NCBI GenBank assembly: GCA_025603075.1
Contig: MU626442.1
Coordinates: forward strand, 1-38,385
DNA length: 38,385 nucleotides
Reading direction: 5' to 3'
Source: Neoconidiobolus thromboides FSU 785
Lineage: Eukaryota > Entomophthoromycota > Entomophthoromycetes > Entomophthorales > Neoconidiobolaceae
Positions 1 through 9,865 of the stretch are shown here, one piece after another. Under the pieces are notes generated by a model that saw only the letters and a program-made list of their open reading frames with translations, was not told the origin of the DNA and did no database searches. A program made the position numbers and the translations under genes. How positions within the stretch are numbered: the first letter of the stretch is position 1; each line of letters begins with the position of its first letter.

Positions 1-47
1 CCCAGCAATAGCTGTTCTTGACTCCAAACCCTGAGTACCAGATTTCA
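1..47 (-). repeat. Dispersed repeat, copy A, truncated by window edge
   Basis: Read on the minus strand, this begins TGAAATCTGGTACTCAG and continues to the window edge. The same 17 bases start a second copy at 12021 on the plus strand. By hand alignment, about 36 of 42 positions agree between the copies. Similarity stops sharply on the outer side of TGAAATC in both, so this looks like a real element end. The family is unidentified. Confidence 0.5.
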
Positions 48-204
48 CAAAACTATCCAAAATTCAAATTATTTGACTAAAAAAACAAAGTTTAAAAAAA
101 AATAATTTAAAATTAAGCAATGTCATATTAATTAAACTATTAGCTGATAACACTTTAATGTTGAGTAATACTCGACTCTATTATTTCACACTTAATTAAG
201 CATA

Positions 205-306
205 TGGGGATGTATTTTTGTGTTTAAGAATTTCACTAACAAATTTTCCGCTTAAATAGTGCTTAAAAAATAGAAAAAATAATGAAGTCAAAAAAACACT
301 CCCCCA
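205..306 (+). mobile_element. MITE copy 1
   Basis: This 102-bp element starts TGGGGATGTATTTTTG, ends with CCCCCA, and is flanked by TA at 203-204 and 307-308. It keeps the internal inverted motif (TTTTCC ... GGAAAA-like, here mutated). The plus orientation is defined here as the one reading TGTATTTTTGTGTTTAAG after the first terminal repeat. It lies in intergenic DNA. Confidence 0.85.
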
Positions 307-736
307 TATAAATCTGTATATGAATCTGTATATAAACCTGTTATGTATATTTTTTTTATGTCCAAGGCTAACATTGTTAGATTCAATTTACTTTCTATAA
401 CCTAACAATCCGTTTCTTTTTTCCTATTTTCTTACTCATTGCTCTTAGTGCTATTACTTTCATTACCTTTTTTTATACATAATATTATGATAATACTTGA
501 TGCCTAGCCTAGTTAATTATAAGATTCTAAAAGCACTAAAGTGTTAACTAAAATTTATTATCTGGCATTTAACTAGAAAATATAACAAACTTGTTTAGGT
601 AATATTGCTGCTATTAATTGATTTAAAGATTATAAAGCCTATTTAATAATTTGTTTAAATTTCAAGTCATGTTTAATATAATCCTTACTGTATACCAAAT
701 ACCTATTAGTACTTAAAGCCAATTAAAAGTATAATA

Positions 737-834
737 TGAGACTGTTTTTTTTGGTTTCCTTATTTTTCCATTTTTTAAGCGCTATTTGAGTGGAAAGATT
801 GTAGTAAAATTTTTAAACAAAAAATATATCCCCA
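737..834 (-). mobile_element. MITE copy 2, slightly degenerate
   Basis: This 98-bp copy in reverse orientation runs from TGAGACTGTTTTTTTT to ATATCCCCA, between TA dinucleotides at 735-736 and 835-836. The internal TTTTTCCA, AGCGCTATTTGAGTGG and AGTAAAAT blocks are present. The left terminal repeat has mutations, which suggests an older insertion. Confidence 0.8.
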
Positions 835-1971
835 TATTATATTTTAAACTGGTTCTTAATACAAGCTTTGCTATTTTATCATGTGGTATAATGTGATATT
901 ATAAAGAGTTCAGTGGCACATTAGTGTGAACTAAGATTATTTTAAACACTATTTAGTTAAGCTCATAAACATATTCTAGTATGATGTTTTTAGAATATTA
1001 AGTAAAGTTGCTAAATTTTTAAAATTGGAAAGCTTAATTCTATACTACTAATTAAAAAAATATGCTTTAACTAACAATTTATCTTCTGTATTTTATTACA
1101 TTATAATTCACTTTTAACGGAGATATAAAATAGTTAACTACTAAGATTTTTTTCAACTTAGTTTAATAAAATAGGAATAAATTATTATATAAAATGATAA
1201 TTTAATAAAACTTTAAGGATTTTAACTAATTTTAGATTTGACTATGATCACAGTTTTAAATCTTATTTTGAAACTAAGTGTAGGGGAAAGTGGTAGTGAG
1301 CTTTAATAAATTATTTGAAATAACTTAATTTATTACAAATATTAGTTTGGGGAAACAAAAATTAAATAAAACTTTGGTTTTTCATTTAACTCTATAATTG
1401 TATAAATTAAAAGATTTTATACACTACATTAAGTCTTTTTTATTTGAAATAAGATACAAAATAAAGAATAAGTAAAAAACAAACTAGTTATTAATTATAA
1501 TTTAATTAAATAAAAAGAAATTAAAGTTACAATAGATTTCCAAATACTACTTTCTTTTATTCATTGATTTCTACTACCTTTTTTATCACCAATTTATCAA
1601 CTTTGAGTTAACTATTTTATTTACCCCACTTCAACTTAGCTTAACCATGATTTAACTAGGCTGGGTATAGTTAAAGCGATTAATTATTGGTTAATTTAAC
1701 ACAATATCTTAAAACAAGATAAATAAAATGAATATTAATTTATACAAAAAATGAAAGGTTCGTTATAATATAATTATACAATTATTAAAATTAACGAAAA
1801 AGACAACAATAGAATAAGAAACTGATGTACTTTATACAAGTTAACTATCAATATTGAAAATGGAATTTACAGCCAATTATATTAATAGGGATGCGATTTA
1901 ATTGAAAAGGGGTTATGAGATGTTATATGGGGTGTATTAATAAAGGAAAATCAGGTAATAACGGTGATTAG

Positions 1972-1980
1972 TATATAAAA
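1972..1980 (+). promoter_or_regulatory. TATA-box candidate for the gene at 2051
   Basis: TATATAAAA lies about 75 nt upstream of the ATG at 2051, followed by a purine run and AT-rich leader. Spacing suits a fungal TATA element, but AT richness makes chance matches common. Confidence 0.35.
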
Positions 1981-2050
1981 GAAAAAAAAAAAGAAAAAAA
2001 AGTTTTAATTTCAAATATTAATAATAACTTCAACTTTAAATCAATATAAA

Positions 2051-3064
2051 ATGGATTTAAAAGAATGGTACGATTTTATAAAGAGCGAAGACTCAAGTCG
2101 GTGTGGGAATGACGATACACAACCACAAAGGAGGACAATTAATGGAAGAAGTGGAAACTGGATTGATATTAAATTCAATAATATTAATAAATTTATGAGA
2201 TTTAATTTAATGAACTGTAATATAATAAAATGTACTAAATGTTTGACAAGTTTCATAAGCTACGACCATTCTCAACTTATCTGCTGTAATCAAATAATTG
2301 AAATGAAACATAGAGATACTAGTAAAAGTAGTAAAAGTAAGAGTATGGACAATAATAATTTTATAAATTTTAGTAAATTTATTAAGAAATATGGCAATCA
2401 TTATATTAATAAGAGTTCTCATTTATTGTTTTTGAACTATGAATTGCCTCAATTTGAAGAAACATGTCAAGCTATTATGGTTATTAATAACTCGACATTT
2501 CGTATTTATAATTTATATGGATTAGAATTGATGGAAGCTATGGAAGTAGATGATAAGTTAAAATATGAACTAAATCAGCAGCACAATAAAATATTAATAA
2601 AAAAAGAAAAAAAGAGATTCAATTTAATATTGTTTAACTATAAACATTATAAATTATTAAACAAATTATTGAATCAAATTGAACCCATTAGAAGGAGTAC
2701 TAAAAAAATTACCACCAAGTCATCTAATTCATATTTTGGTTTAAAGATCCTCAAAAAGAAATTTAAAAAAGAATTCAAATCAAATGCAAGTACTCCTCCA
2801 ACCCCTACATCCACTGTAACTAATTATAATTTATCATCCCCATTTTCAATATATAAAAACACCTTTTTATCTACTCCTAATTTAATTTATCCTTTTTATT
2901 CCAATGACATATTAAGTATAAGATCCTCTATTTCCTCTTCAGAATCTTCTCAATCTTCAATTCCATCTTCTCCATTAAACTTAAATTTATATTACCAACC
3001 AAATTTAGATATGGACATTGATGACCTTTTGTTTAAATTTCCTATACCTCCTCCTAGATTTTAA
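2051..3064 (+). CDS. Hypothetical Ser/Asn-rich protein, 337 aa
   Basis: This is an uninterrupted ORF from ATG to TAA. I do not recognise the family. Visible features: a Cys pair CTKC near residues 61-64 and a CC pair near 77-78, which could be a degenerate zinc knuckle; a globular-looking middle (about 110-210) with a Lys-rich stretch; and a low-complexity C-terminal third rich in Ser, Thr and Pro (STPPTPTSTV and SSSESSQSSIPSSP), ending in an acidic patch MDIDDLL and a Pro-rich tail. There is no signal peptide or membrane segment. The tail looks like an intrinsically disordered regulatory region of the kind found in fungal nuclear or signalling proteins, but that is only inference. It stands alone, with a TATA-like box upstream and long spacers on both sides. 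Confidence 0.75.
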   Translation: MDLKEWYDFIKSEDSSRCGNDDTQPQRRTINGRSGNWIDIKFNNINKFMRFNLMNCNIIKCTKCLTSFISYDHSQLICCNQIIEMKHRDTSKSSKSKSMDNNNFINFSKFIKKYGNHYINKSSHLLFLNYELPQFEETCQAIMVINNSTFRIYNLYGLELMEAMEVDDKLKYELNQQHNKILIKKEKKRFNLILFNYKHYKLLNKLLNQIEPIRRSTKKITTKSSNSYFGLKILKKKFKKEFKSNASTPPTPTSTVTNYNLSSPFSIYKNTFLSTPNLIYPFYSNDILSIRSSISSSESSQSSIPSSPLNLNLYYQPNLDMDIDDLLFKFPIPPPRF

Positions 3065-4923
3065 TATGTTTTGCTTAGAATTAGAATTAATAAAATAATT
3101 TATAACGTATAGCTTAATAATAGAAATTAGTTAAAATTTAGTATTTTATAAATCATTGCTATTTATTCAGGTTATTTTTTGATCTCCGTGCTAAATCAAT
3201 CTTTAGATTTAACTATTAAGATGTTAGAAAAATATTAAATTATCAACGTTAATATTAAACCGATGGCGGATAGTTGTAACATTCTAATATTTAAGTTTTT
3301 TGAGTTTTTTTTGAAATCTTTATCCTATTTTTGATGGAAGTTGAGATCTCAGAGTTCGTTAAATAAATTAGTAAACTTGTTAAATTTAGTATATGATAAA
3401 ATCATTTTCAAGCTATTAATTATTCTCTTTTAGTAAGTTTATTTAGATTTTTAAAATTATTCAAACTTGATTTTAAAAAAATTAGTTTCCATTGCTATTT
3501 TTATAAAGTTTGAATTTTAGCTAAAAATTTTAAATTTAAAGCCACTATTTTGATTAATAATCTTATAAAAATAATTCCAACTATATCATTTTACTATTTT
3601 ATCTTTTATTATTTATATATAACATTTAAAGTTTGTCTAATCCATTTATTAAGAAAGAGTTAGCTTTTTAAGATTAAGACTTTGTTACATAATGTTTCGC
3701 AAAGTCAGAGGGGATGTAAAGTGGTTTCTGCTACATAGTAACTTTACAGTTGCTACAACTATAAGCAGCTAACTAAGTCGTATTAGAGTTATAATAGCTG
3801 GAATCTTCAATATTTTTATTGATATTTATGAATACAATTACAATGTTACTTAATAGGCTATTTAAGCTTAAAGTTTATTTGATGTTATATTTAATAGTAT
3901 TGTTTCATTTATTATTTAAGTGGTTATAAGAAAGTAAATAATTTTAAACCAAAACACAATGATAAAAATTGTCTCAGTTTTTCAACAAGATAGGTTTGGT
4001 AAGTTTATAGTGTCTAGAAGTATCAAATTAAATAAACTATAATACTATATGACTAGAAGTTTATATCACAAGGATATCTATCTCTATCATAATTATCATT
4101 GAAGCCCCATTCTATTCTTTCGGTATATTTAGATCAAACGTTTCCATATCCATGGTTGGTGAAACATGATGGGCTGTCAAAGCCTTTGATATTGAGTCTT
4201 AAAAAGACATTGAAAGCTATATTAGCTATAAAATCTTTGAATCCTCGGGTCATTTTTTTCTGGTAATGTATACCATTATTCCTTATTTAGTAATTTAATA
4301 AATGATACTATTTTTGTCTTAATTATTATGAACACTATTAAACGTCAAGTTTAAAGTATAAGATTGATTTATTTTTATTATAAAAATAGGACAATGACTA
4401 AGCTTTTTGAATCTTGAGAACAATTTTAATGATTAGTGTAAATCATTGTTTTGGTTACACTTTTATTCTTTGATCTTTATATGTGGAACTTTATTTAATG
4501 TTACATATACATTGTCTTGCAGCCTTAGTAAAACTACAGCAAAATTCTTATATACTTTTGTGTGCTCTTTTCTCCGCTTCTTATACGAAAGTAGTTAACC
4601 TTGCCACCTTTACAATTAGGAATAAATTCTTATAAAAATCTGACAGCTGACAGCTAAAAATATTTCTGATCCTAAATGCTTAGATTTATTTCCAAAAAGG
4701 TCAAATTATTTTTCACTTTTAGCAAAAGCCCCTAAAAAATAAAAAAATGCAGGGTTTTTTAAAACTAAAATTTTATAGCATTATGTAAGCAAATTGCAGG
4801 ATTTTTCAATCAACATTTCTTATAGTGTTTATAAAACAGTAATTACTATTGGCATCTATTAGAACCCTTGGAATCATATAAATAAAGACAATAAGTCAAG
4901 TATAATATTATAAATAAATTGAG
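3065..4923. other. Intergenic spacer, no recognisable gene
   Basis: About 1.86 kb of AT-rich DNA with stops in all frames. A somewhat less AT-rich patch at about 4080-4260 has short open stretches on both strands but no recognisable motif; it may be a relic. A short direct repeat CTGACAG-CTGACAG lies near 4639-4655. Confidence 0.5.
4877..4884 (+). promoter_or_regulatory. TATA-box candidate for the lipase gene
   Basis: TATAAATA lies 40 nt upstream of the lipase ATG at 4924. Weak evidence in such AT-rich DNA. Confidence 0.3.
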
Positions 4924-5976
4924 ATGTTAAAGTTTATTAAGTTATTCACATTTGCTTTGGGTATATCTATTACCGCTTCTTATAAAAATATTCATGTAAA
5001 TGAATCATCAACTTCTGTAGCTGCTGTTAGACGCTCGGTTTCAGCTAAGAGCAACAACTTTTTATTAGGTGATATAGTTGACTTTGCTAAAGATTTATAT
5101 TTACCTAGCGTTATCCAAGATCTGTATAAATTTTTAATAAAGGTGCCACCAAAAAGATTAGCTTCTCCAAGGAATGTCAAACATGGTACCATTGAGGATG
5201 TTCATAAATATTTGTCTCGTTCCTTAATTTCTTCATGCCCAGCAGAGAAAATCCTTAACCTAGAATGCCTTTGTGAAAAGACATTTTCAAATATTAAGAT
5301 TATAAAGGATGAAGACAGTCGCTCATTGGTAACCGTTACTACTGATGATAAATATAATTTAATTATTGTTTCTTATCGTGCCTCTTTAAGTGCTCAAAAT
5401 TGGCTTACTAATTTTGAATACCCTATGATTGATTTTCCTAATTCAAAGCCTGGTGTAAAAGTACATCATGGGTTTTATTCTAATCACCGTTCCAGTTATG
5501 TTCCTGTAAAAAATGCTGTTGTTGAGTTACTTGACAATCCTAAGTATAAAAATTATATACTACACATAACTGGATATAGTTTGGGGGCTTCAACTGCAAC
5601 AGTTTCGCTTCCAGATTGGGTTTCACTTCTTAAATCAAGGAATGATCAAAGAAAGATACAAGCTTATGTCTATGCTTCTCCTCGTCCAGGGAATGAAGGA
5701 TTTGCTCAGTATATTGCAGAGTTGGACGTACCAATAACTTTATATACCAATAGAAACGATATTGTTCCTCATGTCCCACCAAGATCTATGGGCTATGTCC
5801 ATGCTGCGCCGGAAATTCATGAAAGATATGTTGGATTGGGTAGAACTGAATTAGTTGAATGTAGCCAGGAATACGACGAAGATCCGAACTGTGGTTATAA
5901 AGAAACTTTCCCTATATCGGTAGCTATGCATTTATTACCTTTAAATGGATTGGTGCCCTTACCTCCATACTGTTAA
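4924..5976 (+). CDS. Secreted class 3 lipase (triacylglycerol lipase-like), 350 aa
   Basis: This predicts an extracellular alpha/beta-hydrolase that cleaves acylglycerols. A signal peptide covers about residues 1-19 (MLKFIKLF then a hydrophobic core). A propeptide-like region follows. The lipase fold contains an oxyanion-type stretch IVSYRAS (149-154, in place of the usual FRGT), NWLTNFEYP, HHGFYSN, the nucleophile elbow GYSLGAS with Ser219, and a family-typical RPGN motif near 254-257. Asp279 in RNDIVPHVP is the probable catalytic acid. The catalytic His is probably His336 near the C-terminus or His293 in YVHAAP; I cannot decide by eye. Cys pairs (105/115/117 and 313/323, 350) suggest disulfides. 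The gene is intronless. Length fits fungal secreted class 3 lipases. Substrate specificity cannot be read from the sequence. Confidence 0.93.
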   Translation: MLKFIKLFTFALGISITASYKNIHVNESSTSVAAVRRSVSAKSNNFLLGDIVDFAKDLYLPSVIQDLYKFLIKVPPKRLASPRNVKHGTIEDVHKYLSRSLISSCPAEKILNLECLCEKTFSNIKIIKDEDSRSLVTVTTDDKYNLIIVSYRASLSAQNWLTNFEYPMIDFPNSKPGVKVHHGFYSNHRSSYVPVKNAVVELLDNPKYKNYILHITGYSLGASTATVSLPDWVSLLKSRNDQRKIQAYVYASPRPGNEGFAQYIAELDVPITLYTNRNDIVPHVPPRSMGYVHAAPEIHERYVGLGRTELVECSQEYDEDPNCGYKETFPISVAMHLLPLNGLVPLPPYC

Positions 5977-7261
5977 GAATAAACATTTATTTCTAAAAAT
6001 AAGTAGCTTGATTTTATTCATTTTTTCATTTAGCTTATTATTTTTATGTAAAATTTTATTTGCAATTAGATGAAACATTTATGACTCGAAGGTTCTTAAA
6101 ACAGTTCTTTTAGTTCGTAAATTTTATTCTCTCACTGTATTCTAAATTAGGTCAATTCATTAGGTTTTTTAATTTTTTTGCTTCATATTATTCATTGTTC
6201 TTTATTATCTCTCTATAGCTCACCGTGAGTCCTTTTTAATAGATTTTTTAGAAGTAAAGTGAGGAGTTACTACTTAGAGCTATATCATTATTTTTTATTG
6301 AAAGAAACAGCCTTTAAAACATAATGATTTATGAGTTGAAACCCGACATTATGGGTTTAAAGCTTGTTAAAAAAACTGAATTCAGTCCATTGAAAGTAGT
6401 GAATGGGAATGTTATTTTAATTCAGCACTTACATATAATTTTTCACAGCTTTATGTTACTCGAAAAATTGAAAATAATGAAAAAAAGTATTTCCAAGTTA
6501 TAAATTACACTGTAATTAGCATTTACTACTTTCAAATCTGATTTATTATATAAGAAAGTGAAAGCAATAAAGCGCAGCTTACGGCATAACCAATATTAAA
6601 TATTACTTCTCATGGCCAAAACAAGGATGATTAACTTAGACCGAAATATCCTAGCTATTTAATACTAAATATCAATTTGATATTAGCTAAGTATATAAAT
6701 TTTTATGTAGTTAATGTTTTTATTGTCACTCTCATGAATACAAAATATAAAATATCAAAGGCAGTTAAATTTATCTTATTCTATTTAATAACATAAATTA
6801 TCAAATGACATTTTTACACTCTTTCAATTATTTTTCTACTTTTACGTTTACATTTTAAACAAACTATTAGTCAAATTAAATTTCCAAAAACATATACACA
6901 CCTTTTACAAACTTAAACACTAAATTTAATAATTATATCAAAATTAAAAGGATTTTAACTCTAGTTTAATAATTTATCTTTCCCACTATAGTTTCTGTAG
7001 GAAATTTGATGGTTAAATATGGAAAGTAAAATTTAAAAGTAAAATAAAAGAACTAAATTGGTGTATAGATAGTCTTTACTTATAATAATAAATTACTATT
7101 TATATATTACTGTTTGAAATAAAAGCTACAGTAGAATCATAATTGATTTTGATCTTGTTTTAATATTACTTTGATCTTTTTATCGTTTTAACAAAAACAT
7201 CCAAAATATGGCTAAAAAGTATATACAAGTCAACTAAAGATAGCATCAACCGTTGAACTGA
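5977..7261. other. Intergenic spacer, nothing recognised
   Basis: About 1.3 kb of AT-rich sequence including the lipase 3' region. There are no open frames with protein-like composition, no MITE copy and no RNA gene that I can recognise. Confidence 0.5.
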
Positions 7262-7426
7262 ATGAGGCCTAAGGTTTTAGAAGAAAAGTTAAACAGTAAT
7301 AATATAAAGTCAGAAAAAAGACTATTAAAAAGTTATTTCGGACAAGAGAATGTAGGAAGAGGAGGAGGCTTTGATAGCTCTACCCTGAAAAAAGAACAAA
7401 AATCAATTAGTTCTTTTTTTGGATAA
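7262..7426 (+). CDS. Small ORF ending in a PCNA-interaction (PIP-box)-like motif, 54 aa
   Basis: The ORF runs from ATG 7262 to TAA 7424-7426. The C-terminus reads EQKSISSFFG, which matches the PIP-box pattern Q-x-x-I-x-x-F-F with Gln46, Ile49, Phe52 and Phe53. A second, imperfect version KRLLKSYFG lies at 20-27. The rest is Lys/Glu-rich. Another protein-like frame starts within a few bases (7419-7685), so this may be the first part of a longer gene joined by an unseen intron or broken at the T run near 7411-7420. No family is recognised. PIP boxes occur in replication and repair proteins bound by the sliding clamp; applying that here is inference. Confidence 0.35.
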   Translation: MRPKVLEEKLNSNNIKSEKRLLKSYFGQENVGRGGGFDSSTLKKEQKSISSFFG

Positions 7427-7685
7427 AATCGAACTGTCTCTAACACTATTTAAATTGATTTTTGCCGGTTTAATATATCTTAATATGTATAAAATAGTAC
7501 CTTATAGCAAAAGAAAGAGGCGTAATAAGATGCCATCTCAAATTGAATTGGAAAACGAAAAGGAGTATAAAGAGTTGGTTTCGATTTATTTAAAACAAGC
7601 TATGGAGGATAAAGATCATAGTAATAAGATACTTGAGCTTACTAATAAAATAAACTTGGAAGGAGGAATGACGTTAACTTGGTAG
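7419..7685 (+). CDS. Open frame, Lys/Glu-rich, possibly continuation of the PIP-box ORF
   Basis: This 88-codon frame begins at a TTG codon inside the end of the preceding ORF, so it has no convincing start of its own; internal ATGs give shorter products. It encodes a short hydrophobic stretch, then a basic patch SKRKRRNK and a charged, probably helical segment (SQIELENEKEYKELVS). Composition is protein-like compared with flanking DNA. A -1 or +2 shift at the T-run around 7411-7420, or an intron, would join it to the upstream ORF. No homology is recognised. It may be a decaying gene. Confidence 0.3.
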   Translation: MDKIELSLTLFKLIFAGLIYLNMYKIVPYSKRKRRNKMPSQIELENEKEYKELVSIYLKQAMEDKDHSNKILELTNKINLEGGMTLTW

Positions 7686-9865
7686 GTTGCTTTGATGGAT
7701 AATGGATAACCAATTATTATTGGTTTGCATAGTAAAGAGTAATTTTATTATAAAAGACGTACCCATACTTTTAGATGGTAAGCCATTTATTTCTACAAGC
7801 ACTTTTAATGTATTTAATACATCAGACTCTTTGGCTGTTCTTTTATCGTATAAGGTAAACAACTTTGATCCTTGATAGGCGGATTATAATGCTTATTTAG
7901 GTAGCACACATCCTCTATGAATTTATGCACAAAAAATAGTTTATAAAGAGTTTTTTAGTAGAGTGGATTGGTAATTTTTAAATAAAATCTTTTTATAAAC
8001 TTTCCAGACAACAGGTATCTTCTTACTTTTATGATCAGTTGATAATAATTATCAAATTAAAAAGCACTGTAAAGCTACAAAGGGTAAAGGACTATTTTAT
8101 CGGTTTTTTTCATGAATTTAACTTTGCTTAGAAAAGAGATGGCTCATGTCCTACAATGAGATGTGTTAGCTAGAAGCTAAAAAGCTAGGCCTAGAACTAG
8201 CTACTAAAGCTTGTTTTGACACTTTAAAAGGCAACGATATATGATCTATACCAGCAACTAACATTAATTCATTCATTAGCTTCTGGAATATGTTCAGAAC
8301 TGAGAGATTTAAAGAAACATAGTAGGGTATGGACAGTATTTAAAATTGCACCCTACGATCAAAAAGAAATTAAATTAAATCAAAATGTATCGGATACGTT
8401 ACTTTAATTTCATCAGTACAATTATTTATAAATTCGGTGTTTTTTGTACACAAAGCTCAAACAGCTTTTTGTTTATTCAATAAAATTGTTTATGTTAAAA
8501 GAGAGTATACTAAAAAGCATTACTTAGGCTATTTTAGTTTATATCAAATTTGTTCCTTTTTCTGTTTAAAACTTCTCATCATTCCAATATGTTCCTATTT
8601 AAGATGCACTATAAGGCTCTCCCTCAACAGCTAATAAGCAGTACAGGATTCGACCTAATTTTAAAAAAATAGTAGCTTAATTATTTATAGACAAAGGTCG
8701 TCATAAGCAGCTATAGATAACTTTGAAACCTCAAATTCATTCAATGTTTACTTAAGCTCTTAAGCATTAGGAACTTTTAGAAAAAGCATCGTTCCAATTA
8801 ATTCCTTGAGAGAATAGTTTGAATATATCCATTGGTAGGACTTAATAAATTTAAAAAAGTTAGTGAGCTTTTTTTTGCTTCAGTATTAGCTAATGGCTTT
8901 TTAAAAAAATTACTTTGAACAAAGGTGAAAAAAACATCTCCTTACTTATTTTCAATAGGTTTGCTAAAAAATACACACTTCTTTTTAATCTATAAAATGT
9001 TAACATAAAAAGTTCAATGTACTCAATTTTTATGTATCAGTAATAATTTACTGGTTTTAGTTTAAAAAGGGGAAATAGATTCTGAATAATAGAGTAAAGT
9101 TGTAATTAATGTAAGAATAGATTTTGTATCATTGTATAAATATAAATTTAGAGTTCATTAGTGACAAATTAAAAGCTAAAAATGAATATATGAAAATTTA
9201 GAAATTTAATGAATAAATGGTAAAGAGTACCACATAAAGGTACATATAACTTTTAGTTGCTCTACTTTTAAGTTTTGAATTCTTTAGATTCCTCCTTTAA
9301 TAACACATACACCTTATATACAACCCTTAACAATCTCTCGAATTTTCATTGATAAGTGAGTGAAACGAAAAAACCAAAAATTGTGATCAAACTGTTGGAG
9401 AATAATTTCTTAACTAGGGAATGCTAATAACTAAAAAATAACATTGAATACTGTAATTAAAAACAAAAATATAGAACTTATGTATTAACTAGCTAATCTT
9501 TATTCTATATTATTTTGTTAGTATTTATAGTTTTATAAAATAGGTTCAGAGCATTATAATATAAATAAGAGTATATCATATATATGTAGGATCTATTAAT
9601 CTTCCTCTATAATTTATAAAATGCTGTATTAGGGTACAAAATATAGTACATGGATCAATCAGAAGGTAAGAAAATATATTGAAATCATCTCAATATAAGA
9701 ACATAGAACCAATTTCGATTTTATAAATTAACTCAATCAAAAAATAAACCACTAACAAAACAAACATAGATTTTTACAAGTATAAAAGCGAATTTATGGA
9801 ATGGGCGAACAAAAATAATTTAATAAAATAGAAAACAAAAATAACATGAATATTATTGATTTTAG
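7686..9865. other. Long spacer with possible decayed coding scraps
   Basis: About 2.2 kb. Short open pieces at about 7760-7860 and 8437-8634 have somewhat protein-like content but no recognised motif and are bounded by stops. I regard them as possible relics. The 3' part (9650-9865) is the amidase leader region, including TATAAAAG at 9781-9788. Confidence 0.4.

Larger units (their letters stand above)
1..2050. other. Intergenic AT-rich spacer with two MITEs
   Basis: Apart from repeat copy A and MITE copies 1 and 2, I see no coding signal. All frames are broken by frequent TAA/TAG. The last 80 bases form the probable promoter of the gene at 2051. Confidence 0.6.

Noticed and set aside
4080-4260. 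Possible coding patch in the 3.1-4.9 kb spacer
   Set aside because: Slightly less AT-rich with short open stretches on both strands, but no motif, start or intron structure could be supported.
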